Source: Neoroseomonas marina (GTDB lineage: Bacteria > Pseudomonadota > Alphaproteobacteria > Acetobacterales > Acetobacteraceae). From it: a stretch of DNA of 64,000 nt. Positions 56,588 to 64,000 of this stretch are shown in pieces. Numbering within the stretch: position 1 is the first letter of the stretch; every line of letters starts with the position of its first letter. The DNA is taken from NCBI RefSeq assembly GCF_012927745.1, contig NZ_JABBKX010000002.1, positions 409,989 through 473,988 of the forward strand, written 5' to 3'. The notes below the pieces were generated by a model that searched no databases, was not told the origin of the DNA, and saw nothing but the letters and a program-made list of their open reading frames with translations. The translations under genes and the position numbers were made by a program.

Positions 56588-57241
56588 ATGCCGACCGCCA
56601 CGCCGACCCCGGGCCGATTGCTGCTTTCCCCGGGGGACCACACGCTCATCATGATCGACTTCCAGTCGCAGATGTCCTTCGCGACCAAGTCGATCGACGC
56701 GGTGAACCTGCGCAACAACGCGGCGCTGCTGGCCCATGCCGCCGCCGGATTCGGTGTCTCGACCATCCTGACGACGGTTGCGGAGAAGAGCTTCTCCGGT
56801 CCGATGTTCTCCGAGATCACCGATGCCTTTCCGGGCCAGGCGATGCTCGACCGCACTTCGATGAATACCTGGGAGGATGCGGCGGTGATCGCGCAGGTCA
56901 ACGCCATCGGCAAGGCGCGCATCGTGCTTGCCGGCCTCTGGACCAGCGTGTGCATCGTCGGGCCGGCACTGTCGGCGATCGACCAGGGATTCGAGGTGAC
57001 GGTCATCGCCGACGCCTGCGGCGATGTCTCGACGGAAGCGCATGACCGCGCGATGGACCGCATGGTGCAGGCCGGCGCGAAGCCGATGACCTCCCTGCAA
57101 TACCTGCTCGAGCTGCAGCGCGACTGGGCGCGTGGCGAGACCTACGACCTGACCACCGGAATCGCGAAGCGCTTCGGCGGCGCCTATGGCCTCGGCATCG
57201 TCTACGCCAAGTCCATGTTCGGCGCCGCCGAAGGCCATTGA
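56588..57241 (+). CDS. Isochorismatase-like cysteine hydrolase (YcaC-like)
   Basis: 217 aa. The catalytic triad Asp-Lys-Cys is visible: D24 in [11 protein letters not shown]67 in TVAEKSFSG and C122 in [11 protein letters not shown]. The stretch [20 protein letters not shown] is also typical of YcaC-like members. Substrate unknown. AGGAGA lies 6-11 bases before the ATG. The ATG of the next gene is 18 bp downstream, so the two are probably co-translated. Confidence 0.92.
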   Translation: MPTATPTPGRLLLSPGDHTLIMIDFQSQMSFATKSIDAVNLRNNAALLAHAAAGFGVSTILTTVAEKSFSGPMFSEITDAFPGQAMLDRTSMNTWEDAAVIAQVNAIGKARIVLAGLWTSVCIVGPALSAIDQGFEVTVIADACGDVSTEAHDRAMDRMVQAGAKPMTSLQYLLELQRDWARGETYDLTTGIAKRFGGAYGLGIVYAKSMFGAAEGH

Positions 57242-57258
57242 GGGAAAGGACCCCCAGC

Positions 57259-58095
57259 ATGCCCTTCGTCACCACCGCCGACGGCGTCGAGATCTTCTAC
57301 AAGGATTGGGGTCCGAAGGACGCCCAGCCCATCGTCTTCCACCACGGATGGCCTCTCAGCGGCGACGACTGGGACGCCCAGATGCTGTTATTTCTCGGCA
57401 AGGGCTTCCGCGTGGTCGCGCATGACCGGCGCGGGCATGGGCGTTCGACCCAGGTCGGCGGCGGGCACGACATGGATCACTACGCGGCGGATGCGGCTTC
57501 CGTGGTGAAGGAGCTCGACCTGAGGAACGCGGTGCATGTCGGCCATTCGACCGGCGGCGGCGAGGCGCTGCACTACACCGTGAAGCACGGCCAGCCGCAG
57601 GGCCGCGTCGCCAAGCTGGTGATGATCGGGGCGGTGCCGCCGATCATGCTCAAGACCGCGTCCAACCCCGGCGGCCTGCCGATCGAGGTGTTCGACGGCT
57701 TCCGCGCGGCGCTCGCGGCGAACCGTGCGCAGTTCTTCCTCGATGTGCCGGCCGGGCCCTTCTATGGCTACAACCGGCCGGGCGCCGCGACGCAGCCGGG
57801 CGTGGTGAACAACTGGTGGCGCCAGGGCATGATGGGCGGCGCCAAGGCGCATTACGACGGCATCAAGGCCTTCTCGGAAACCGACTTCACCGAGGACCTG
57901 AAGGCCGTGACGGTGCCGACGCTCGTGATGCATGGCGACGACGACCAGATCGTCCCCATCGCGGATTCCGCGCTGCTGTCGGCGAAGCTCGTCAAGGGCG
58001 CGACGCTGAAGGTCTATCCGGGCTATCCGCACGGGATGTGCACCACGCATGCCGACGCGATCAACGCCGACCTGCTGGCCTTCATCCAGGGCTGA
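57259..58095 (+). CDS. Non-heme chloroperoxidase-like alpha/beta hydrolase
   Basis: 278 aa from ATG 57259 (GGGAAAGGA upstream). Blocks: [32 protein letters not shown], the nucleophile elbow [10 protein letters not shown] with Ser, Asp in [10 protein letters not shown] and His in [20 protein letters not shown]. The family carries out perhydrolysis in vitro (cofactor-free haloperoxidases); the natural reaction is probably ester or lactone hydrolysis. Confidence 0.92.
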   Translation: MPFVTTADGVEIFYKDWGPKDAQPIVFHHGWPLSGDDWDAQMLLFLGKGFRVVAHDRRGHGRSTQVGGGHDMDHYAADAASVVKELDLRNAVHVGHSTGGGEALHYTVKHGQPQGRVAKLVMIGAVPPIMLKTASNPGGLPIEVFDGFRAALAANRAQFFLDVPAGPFYGYNRPGAATQPGVVNNWWRQGMMGGAKAHYDGIKAFSETDFTEDLKAVTVPTLVMHGDDDQIVPIADSALLSAKLVKGATLKVYPGYPHGMCTTHADAINADLLAFIQG

Positions 58096-58101
58096 CGCGT
58101 C

Positions 58102-58368
58102 ATGCGGCTGTACCTTGCCGCACTCGGCGCCGGCCTTCTGGTCGGCGTCGTCTACAGCCTGCTGCAGGTCCGGTCGCCCGCGCCGCCGGTGGTGGCGCTG
58201 GTGGGCTTGCTCGGCATCCTGATCGGCGAGCAGGTCCTGCCCGTCGCGCGCCACCTGATCGCCGGCGAAGGCCTGCGCTCGGCGCTGGGCCTCGCCGGCT
58301 GCAGCGAGCATCTGCTGGGGCGTCTGCCTGGCCGCGTGGCGCGGGACGAACGGGCGCCACCTTCGTGA
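58102..58368 (+). CDS. XapX-domain (DUF1427) small membrane protein
   Basis: 88 aa. Two short helices carry the family pattern LAALGAGLLVGVVYSLLQVR-P-APP and ALVGLLGILIGEQVLPV. A C-terminal polar extension (residues 55-88) contains one Cys. The gene begins 6 bp after the chloroperoxidase-like gene and often accompanies amidohydrolases of this type. Function unknown. Confidence 0.82.
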   Translation: MRLYLAALGAGLLVGVVYSLLQVRSPAPPVVALVGLLGILIGEQVLPVARHLIAGEGLRSALGLAGCSEHLLGRLPGRVARDERAPPS

Positions 58369-58382
58369 CGGGAGCATCGCCG

Positions 58383-60236
58383 ATGCCCGAGACCGCCGAC
58401 CTGATCCTGCATCATGGCCGCATCACGACGCTGGACCGCGCCCAGCCCGAGGCCGAGGCCATCGCCATCCGCGATGGCCGCGTGCAGGCCGTGGGCAGGG
58501 CGGCGGACATCATGCCCCTTGCGGGCCCGGACACGCGGCTGATCGATGCGGGCGGGCGTCGCGTCATTCCCGGGCTGATCGACAGCCACATGCACGTCAT
58601 CCGGGGCGGGCTGAACTACAACATGGAACTGCGCTGGGACGGGGTGCGGTCGCTGGCCCAGGCGATGGCGATGCTGAAGGCGCAGGTCGCCGTCACCCCG
58701 CCACCGCAGTGGGTGCGCGTGGTCGGCGGCTTCACCGAGCACCAGTTCGCCGAGAAGCGCCTGCCCACGCTCGACGAGATCAACGCCATCGCGCCGGACA
58801 CGCCGGTCTTCATCCTGCACCTGTATGACCGCGCGCTGCTGAACGCCGCGGCGCTGCGTGCCGTGGGCTACACGCGCGACACGCCGAGCCCGCCCGGCGC
58901 CGAGATCCAGCGCGATCCCGCCGGGAACCCGACCGGGCTGCTGGTGGCGCGGCCCAATGCGGGGCTGCTCTACGCGACGCTCGCCAAGGGGCCGCGGCTA
59001 CCACCCGAATACCAGAAGAACTCCACGCGGCATTTCATGCGGGAGGTGAACCGGCTCGGCGTCACCGGCGTCATCGATGCGGGCGGCGGGTTCCAGAACT
59101 ATCCCGACGACTACGCGATCATCGAGGCCCTCCACCGCGAGGGCGATCTCACGGTCCGCATCGCGTACAACCTGTTCACCCAGACGCCGAAGGGCGAGCG
59201 CGAGGATTTCGCGCGCTGGACCGGCATGGTCGCACCGGGTCAGGGCGACGATCTCTACCGCCACAACGGCGCGGGGGAGATGCTGGTCTTCTCCGCCGCC
59301 GATTTCGAGGATTTCCGCCAGCCGCGCCCCGACCTGCCGGCCGCGATGGAGACGGACCTCAAGGCGGTGGTGCGCCTGCTGGCCGAGAAGCGCTGGCCCT
59401 TCCGGATGCATGCGACCTATGACGAGACGATCTCCCGCGCGCTGGACGTCTTCGAGGAGGTGGACCGCGAGCTCGGCTTCGACGGGCTGCGCTGGTTCTT
59501 CGACCATGCCGAGACCATCAGCCCGCGCAGCATCGAGCGCGTGAAGCGGCTGAACGGCGGCATCGCCGTGCAGCACCGCATGGTCTACCAGGGCGAGGAT
59601 TTCGTCGCGCGCTACGGCGCCGCCGCTGCCGAACAGACGCCGCCGGTCGCGCGCATGCTGGAGGCCGCCATCCCGGTCGGCGGCGGCACGGATGCGACGC
59701 GCGTCGCGAGCTACAATCCGTGGGTCGCGCTGTGGTGGCTGGTCTCCGGCAAGTCGATCGGCGGGCTGCGCATGACGCGGCCGGACCGGCGGCTGGACCG
59801 CGAGGCCGCACTGCGCCTGTGGACCGAGGGCTCCGCCTGGTTCTCGGGCGAGCAGGCGGTCAAGGGTCGGTTGGCGCCCGGGCAGCTCGCGGATCTCGCG
59901 GTGCTCGGCGCCGACTACTTCGCGGTGCCGGAGGACGAGATCCAGGACATCGCCGCGGTGCTGACGATCCTCGGCGGCCGCGTCGTGCACGGGGCGGAGG
60001 ACTTCGCGCCGCTCGCCCCGCCGCTGCCGCCGGCCATGCCGGACTGGTCGCCCGTGCGCCGCTTCGGCGGCTACCAGTCCCGCCTGCGCGCCGAGGCCGC
60101 GATCGCCGAGGCCTGCGCCTGCGCGGCCGCCTGCGGAGTCCACGGTCATGCGCATGCCTGGGCGCGGCTCGAGGCGCCGGTGCGTGACCAGGCGGGCTTC
60201 TGGGGCGCGTTCGGCTGCTCCTGCTGGGCCTTCTGA
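58383..60236 (+). CDS. YtcJ-like amidohydrolase with a Cys/His-rich tail
   Basis: 617 aa from ATG 58383 (GGGAGC upstream). Metal-binding DSHMHVIRGG near residue 60 and the C-terminal metal/anchor region GGGTDATRVASYNPW, then GQLADLAVLGADYF, match the Amidohydro_3 group. The last ~65 residues hold an unusual pattern, ACACAAACGVHGHAHAW and GAFGCSCWAF: seven-odd Cys/His positions that could bind metal. The substrate is unknown. It is coupled to the MFS gene (TGATG). Confidence 0.9.
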   Translation: MPETADLILHHGRITTLDRAQPEAEAIAIRDGRVQAVGRAADIMPLAGPDTRLIDAGGRRVIPGLIDSHMHVIRGGLNYNMELRWDGVRSLAQAMAMLKAQVAVTPPPQWVRVVGGFTEHQFAEKRLPTLDEINAIAPDTPVFILHLYDRALLNAAALRAVGYTRDTPSPPGAEIQRDPAGNPTGLLVARPNAGLLYATLAKGPRLPPEYQKNSTRHFMREVNRLGVTGVIDAGGGFQNYPDDYAIIEALHREGDLTVRIAYNLFTQTPKGEREDFARWTGMVAPGQGDDLYRHNGAGEMLVFSAADFEDFRQPRPDLPAAMETDLKAVVRLLAEKRWPFRMHATYDETISRALDVFEEVDRELGFDGLRWFFDHAETISPRSIERVKRLNGGIAVQHRMVYQGEDFVARYGAAAAEQTPPVARMLEAAIPVGGGTDATRVASYNPWVALWWLVSGKSIGGLRMTRPDRRLDREAALRLWTEGSAWFSGEQAVKGRLAPGQLADLAVLGADYFAVPEDEIQDIAAVLTILGGRVVHGAEDFAPLAPPLPPAMPDWSPVRRFGGYQSRLRAEAAIAEACACAAACGVHGHAHAWARLEAPVRDQAGFWGAFGCSCWAF

Positions 60237-61822
60237 TGGCGGACAGTGCCCTCGCGCCGCTGCGGCATCGTGTCTTCGCCGTGCTGTGGACGGCGACGGT
60301 GCTGGGCAACATCGGCACCTGGATGCGCGACGTCGGGTCGGGCTGGCTGATGACCTCGCTCGCGCCATCCCCCGTCATGGTCGCGCTGGTGCAGGCGGCG
60401 GGCACGCTGCCGGTCTTCGTGCTGGCGCTGCCTGCGGGGGCGCTGGCGGACCTCCTCGATCGCCGGAAGCTGCTGATCGCGGCGCAGTGCAGCCTGGGCG
60501 TGGTGTCGCTCGCGCTGGCGCTGTGCACCGCGACCAGGATCATGACGCCGTGGCTGCTGCTCCTGCTCGTGCTCGCCGGTGGCGTGGGGGCGGCGCTCGC
60601 CGCGCCGGCCTGGCAGTCCTCGGTGCCCGAGATGGTGCCGCGCGCGGACCTGCGGGCGGCGGTCGCGCTGAACTCGATGGGTGTGAATGTCAGCCGCGCC
60701 ATCGGGCCGGCACTGGGCGGGCTGCTGGTCGCGACGCTGGGGGTGACGGCGACCTACCTCGCCGACGCATTCAGCTACGTGCTGGTGATCGCGGCGCTGC
60801 TGTGGTGGAAGCGCGTCGCACCGGAAGCCGATGGCCCGCGCGAGACCCTGCCTGGCGCGATGCGCGCGGGGCTGCGCTATGCGCTGCATGCGCGTGGGCT
60901 CCAGCGCGTGCTGTTGCGGGCGGTGGTGTTCTTCGCGCTTGGCGCTGCCCATTGGGCCCTGCTGCCGCTGCTGGCGCGACATGCGCTGGGCGGTGGGCCA
61001 GGGCTTTACGGCTTCATGCTGGCGGGCATCGGCGCCGGGGCCGTGGGCGGGGCGTTGGCCCTGCCCTGGCTGCGCGAGCGCTTCGGCGGCGCCGAGGGCC
61101 TCATGCTCGCCGGCGCGCTGGCGAATGCCGCGGCGCAGGCCGGGCTGGCGCTGGCGCCGACCGGCGGCGTCGCGGTCGTCTTCTGCGTCCTGGCCGGCGT
61201 CGCCTGGATCGCGGTGCTGACCACGCTCAACGCCGCGACGCAGGCGGTGTTGCCGAACTGGGTGCGGGGGCGGGGCCTGGCGGTCTACCTGACGGTCTTT
61301 TCGGGGGCGATGGCGCTGGGCAGCCTGTCCTGGGGCCAGGTCGCGTCCTGGATCGGCATCGGCGGGGCCTTGCTGGCCGCCGCGGCCGGCGGGACGGCGG
61401 CTGCGCTGCTGGGACGCGCGCTGCCGCTGCCGGCGGGCGAGGAACCGCTCGATCCGTCGCGCCACTGGCCCGACCCGCATGCGGCACATGCGGCCGACCA
61501 CGCGCATGGCCCCGTGGCGGTACAGGTCGAATACCGCGTCGCGCCGGAGCGGCAGGCCGCCTTCCGTCGTGCCATCGCGCCGCTCGGCGCCATCCGCCGG
61601 CGCGACGGTGCGACCGCCTGGGCCGTCTTCACCGATACCGCGGATCCGGCGCGCGTCGTCGAATGGTTCACCTTGACCGACTGGGCGGAGCACATGCGCC
61701 AGCATGGGCGGGTCACCATCGCCGACCAGGCGGTGCAGGCGGCGGTGAACGCGCTGCACGAAGGCGCCGATCCGCCGCGGGTGACGCATCTGATCGGCCT
61801 GGCGGCCCGTCTGCGGGTTTGA
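60236..61822 (+). CDS. MFS exporter (MFS_3 type) with C-terminal ABM-like domain
   Basis: 528 aa. About 10-12 helices, starting VFAVLWTATVLGNIGTWMRD, with LADLLDRRKLLIAAQCSLGV as the cytoplasmic A-motif-like loop. After residue ~415 a soluble domain of ~110 residues (VAVQVEYRVAPERQAAFRRA, DGATAWAVFTDTADPARVVE, WFTLTDWAEHMRQHGRVTIA) resembles antibiotic-biosynthesis monooxygenase folds. This MFS_3+ABM combination recurs in proteobacteria. The substrate is unknown; the context suggests export of a product of the upstream hydrolases. Confidence 0.87.
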   Translation: MADSALAPLRHRVFAVLWTATVLGNIGTWMRDVGSGWLMTSLAPSPVMVALVQAAGTLPVFVLALPAGALADLLDRRKLLIAAQCSLGVVSLALALCTATRIMTPWLLLLLVLAGGVGAALAAPAWQSSVPEMVPRADLRAAVALNSMGVNVSRAIGPALGGLLVATLGVTATYLADAFSYVLVIAALLWWKRVAPEADGPRETLPGAMRAGLRYALHARGLQRVLLRAVVFFALGAAHWALLPLLARHALGGGPGLYGFMLAGIGAGAVGGALALPWLRERFGGAEGLMLAGALANAAAQAGLALAPTGGVAVVFCVLAGVAWIAVLTTLNAATQAVLPNWVRGRGLAVYLTVFSGAMALGSLSWGQVASWIGIGGALLAAAAGGTAAALLGRALPLPAGEEPLDPSRHWPDPHAAHAADHAHGPVAVQVEYRVAPERQAAFRRAIAPLGAIRRRDGATAWAVFTDTADPARVVEWFTLTDWAEHMRQHGRVTIADQAVQAAVNALHEGADPPRVTHLIGLAARLRV

Positions 61823-61889
61823 CCGCGGCGCATCGGCGCACCTAGGCTCCCGCCAACTCGCCCCAGGGAAAGAGAAGGCTGGAAACGCC

Positions 61890-63476
61890 ATGGAACGTCG
61901 CACGCTTCTGCAGGGCGCCGCCGCTGCAGCCTTCGCCTCCGCCGCGCCCGCCATCGCCCAGCCCGCCCGCACGGCGACGCTGCGCTTCGTGCCGCAGGCG
62001 AACCTCACGGCGCTGGATCCGATCTGGACCAGCGCCATCGTCACGCAGATGCACGGTTACCACGTCTACGACACGCTCTATGCCGTGGATGGCAACCAGC
62101 AGCCCAAGCCGCAGATGGCCCAGGGCCACAGCGTCAGCCCCGATTTCCGCGTCTGGCACATCCGTCTGCGCGAGGGGCTGCGCTTCCACGACGGCGAGCC
62201 GGTGCGCGCGCAGGACTGCGCCGCGAGCCTCGAGCGCTGGGCGAAACGCGACCCCTTCGGCCAGATCCTCGCCAGCGTGGTGGACCGCTGGGGCGCGAGC
62301 GACGACCGCACCATCGAGATCCGGCTGAAGCGGCCCTTCCCGCTGCTGCTCGACGCGCTGGCCAAGCCCGATGCAAACGTGCCCTTCGTCATGCCGGAGC
62401 GCCTGGCGCGCATCGACGCCAATACCCAGGTATCCGAGGTCGTCGGCTCCGGCCCCTATCGCTTCGTGCGGGATGAGTTCGTCTCGGGCAGCCGGGTCGT
62501 CTACGCGAAGAACGACGCCTACGTGCCGCGGCAAGAGCCGTCGGACTGGGCCTCGGGCGGCAAGGTCGCGCATTTCCCGCGCATCGAGTGGCACATCCTG
62601 CCCGACCCTGCGACCGCATCAGCCGCGCTGCAGAGCGGTGAGGTGGACTGGGTGGAGCAGCCCCTCTCGGACCTGATCCCGACGCTGCAGCGCAACCGCA
62701 ACATCGGGATCGACATCCTGAATCCGGCCGGCCTGCTGTCGATCATGCGGCTGAACCACCTGCAGGCGCCGTTCAACGACGTGAAGGTCCGCCAGGCGGT
62801 GGCGCTGTCGGTGGACCAGCCGGAATACATGCAGGCGACGCTCGGCAGCGACCGCTCGGTCTGGCGCGAATGCCGCAGCCTGTTCCCCTGCGGCACGCCC
62901 TTCGGCGTCGAGGATCTGTCCGAGTACAACCGCGCGCCGCGCAGCCTCGACCGCGCCCGCGCGGCGCTGCAGGCCTCGGGCTACAAGGGGGAGAAGGTCG
63001 TCATCATCAACCCGACCGACTTCCCGCTGATCGGCCCGCATGGGCAGCTCACCGCCGATCGCCTGCGGCGCATCGGCATGAACGTGGAACTGGCGGAAAC
63101 CGACTGGGGCACCGTGGTGCAGCGCCGCGTACGCAAGGAACCGGTCGAGCAGGGCGGGTGGAGCATCTTCCATACCTATGGCTCCTCCCTCGCCTACCTG
63201 AACCCGGCGGTCTCCTCGCTGGTGAAGGGGCCGGGGGCCAATGGCTGGTTCGGCTGGTACACGAGCCCGCGTGCCGAGGAGCTGATCCAGGCCTGGCTGG
63301 ATGCCGGGGAGCCGGACCGCCAGCGGAGTCTCGCGAACGAGATCAACAAGCTGGCGCAGGACGACGTCGCGACCATCCCGCTCGGCCAGTTCTACATCCG
63401 CACCGCCCATCGGCGCAGCATCACGGGCCTGGCGAAGGGCAGCATGCCCTATCCCTGGGGCGTGCGGCCGGCCTGA
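61890..63476 (+). CDS. Family-5 extracellular solute-binding protein (peptide/opine type)
   Basis: 528 aa. A Tat-like signal (ERRTLLQGAAAAAFASAAPA) is followed by the SBP_bac_5 plan: LDPIWTSAIVTQMHGYHVYD, GLRFHDGEPVRAQDCAASLE, VVGSGPYRFVRDEFVSGSRV and VRQAVALSVDQPEYMQATLG. It would deliver a peptide-like or other ligand to an ABC permease, but no permease gene follows before the window's end. The gap of 67 bp after the MFS gene may hold a promoter. Confidence 0.9.
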   Translation: MERRTLLQGAAAAAFASAAPAIAQPARTATLRFVPQANLTALDPIWTSAIVTQMHGYHVYDTLYAVDGNQQPKPQMAQGHSVSPDFRVWHIRLREGLRFHDGEPVRAQDCAASLERWAKRDPFGQILASVVDRWGASDDRTIEIRLKRPFPLLLDALAKPDANVPFVMPERLARIDANTQVSEVVGSGPYRFVRDEFVSGSRVVYAKNDAYVPRQEPSDWASGGKVAHFPRIEWHILPDPATASAALQSGEVDWVEQPLSDLIPTLQRNRNIGIDILNPAGLLSIMRLNHLQAPFNDVKVRQAVALSVDQPEYMQATLGSDRSVWRECRSLFPCGTPFGVEDLSEYNRAPRSLDRARAALQASGYKGEKVVIINPTDFPLIGPHGQLTADRLRRIGMNVELAETDWGTVVQRRVRKEPVEQGGWSIFHTYGSSLAYLNPAVSSLVKGPGANGWFGWYTSPRAEELIQAWLDAGEPDRQRSLANEINKLAQDDVATIPLGQFYIRTAHRRSITGLAKGSMPYPWGVRPA

Positions 63477-63487
63477 CCGGGCGTCGG

Positions 63488-63880
63488 ATGCGCTTCAACC
63501 ACGTCGCCAACCGGCTGGCGCGCGAGCATTTCGACACCATCGTCGAGATGCTCGCGACCTGCCTCGGCTTCGCGACGCTGCGGCGGACGGAACGCGCGAT
63601 CTGGCTGCGCCAGCCGGGCAGCAACATCGACCTGCAGTTCAGCCGCAGCAACACGACCGGACGGGATGCGGACAAGCTGCGCTCGCAGGTCTCCTTCCTG
63701 AGCGACACGCCGGAGCAGGACCTGGTGGTGCTCCAGGAGTGGCTCGAGGCGCGGGGCATCGCCGCGCAGGTCGGGGCCTATTCCGACCGGGAATTCTACC
63801 TCGACGCCCCGGCCGCCTTCGTCGATTTCGTCATCGAGGCGATGACGCCCGATCTCGCGGAGTATGGCGTCGAGGTGTGA
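63488..63880 (+). CDS. Small VOC/glyoxalase-like protein
   Basis: 130 aa from ATG 63488, 11 bp after the binding-protein stop. It opens RFNHVANRLAREHFDTIVEM and LATCLGFATLRRTERAIWLR, then SNIDLQFSRSN and QVSFLSDTP, a pattern of one or two beta-alpha-beta-beta-beta modules. The conserved metal-binding His and Glu of true glyoxalases are only partly recognisable. Substrate unknown. Confidence 0.65.
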   Translation: MRFNHVANRLAREHFDTIVEMLATCLGFATLRRTERAIWLRQPGSNIDLQFSRSNTTGRDADKLRSQVSFLSDTPEQDLVVLQEWLEARGIAAQVGAYSDREFYLDAPAAFVDFVIEAMTPDLAEYGVEV

Positions 63881-63889
63881 GGCGCGCGC

Positions 63890-64000
63890 ATGCGTCTGCT
63901 TGACGAGACCGGCACCGGGCCCCCCCCCCCCCCCGCCCCCCCCTCCCCCATGACTGCGCGGGGGGGCCGGGGGGGGGGGGGGGGCGGGCCGCGGGCCCCG
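63890..64000 (+). other. Possible start of the next gene, then low-quality homopolymer tail
   Basis: ATG at 63890 begins MRLLDETGTGP, 9 bases after the VOC-like stop, and could be a normal coupled start. From ~63919 the sequence becomes runs of C (13 in one run) and then of G (17), with few other bases. This looks like a sequencing or assembly artefact at a contig end, so nothing beyond ~63918 should be translated. Confidence 0.6.

Noticed and set aside
60146..62044. 632-aa open frame on the minus strand
   Set aside because: It is antisense to the MFS exporter and has the Arg/His/Gln-rich composition of a shadow frame.

Overview
The window comes from a very GC-rich (around 70%) alphaproteobacterial chromosome, most likely an Acetobacteraceae member near Roseomonas. 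The reasons are codon use, the gene order rpsA / ihfB / lapA / pyrF / trpF / trpB / trpA, and the hisB-DUF2628-hisH arrangement. This placement is inference; no rRNA or tRNA gene is visible to confirm it. Genes are packed into translationally coupled operons with many 4-base ATGA or GTGA overlaps.

Layout. 1-0.8 kb: the tail of an unidentified gene and grpE, ended by a hairpin shared with the convergent operon. 0.8-9.6 kb (minus): an eight-gene operon reading formylglycine-generating enzyme, Tat-type arylsulfatase, MoxR AAA+ ATPase, DUF58, DUF4381, and the VWA/Bat proteins A, B/C and D. 9.8-13 kb: a decayed DUF2252 gene, a KefB-type antiporter, a DUF4239-like membrane protein and a fragment of a DUF2950 gene. 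13-17.4 kb (minus): a second arylsulfatase with a HAD phosphatase and an outer-membrane-barrel-like protein, then a DUF502 membrane protein. 17.7-24.3 kb: a LysR regulator, a 3-hydroxyisobutyryl-CoA hydrolase-like gene, and a polyamine-type ABC importer with a large nested inverted repeat inside the operon.

24.5-33.5 kb (plus): the conserved housekeeping block of rpsA, sppA, ihfB, lapA, pyrF, trpF, trpB and trpA. It is interrupted by a low-GC papain-like protease gene after rpsA and by a lipoprotein hydrolase between trpF and trpB. 33.6-39.6 kb (minus): patatin, DUF3300-DUF2950, and the hisB-DUF2628-hisH-GNAT operon. 39.9-41.2 kb: a Xre/RES toxin-antitoxin pair behind a perfect 11-bp inverted-repeat operator. 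41.4-47.2 kb: L-serine deaminase, a YcbB-like L,D-transpeptidase, a tiny proline-rich lipoprotein, an SDR remnant, cardiolipin synthase and a zinc-ribbon protein.

47.2-55.4 kb (minus): an eight-gene operon headed by a 955-aa winged-helix/NTPase/TPR regulator. It is followed by two paralogous glutathionylspermidine-synthase-like ATP-grasp ligases, DUF350, a DUF1190 lipoprotein and three unrecognised small membrane proteins. 55.6-63.9 kb (plus, divergent): a catabolic-looking set of an HSL-family hydrolase with a Cys nucleophile, an isochorismatase-like hydrolase, a chloroperoxidase-like hydrolase, an XapX protein, an amidohydrolase and an MFS exporter with an ABM tail, then a family-5 solute-binding protein and a VOC protein. 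The last ~80 bases are C and G homopolymers that look like poor sequence.

The two most system-like loci are the sulfatase-maturation/MoxR/VWA operon (0.8-9.6 kb) and the regulator/twin ATP-grasp/DUF350/DUF1190 operon (47.2-55.4 kb).
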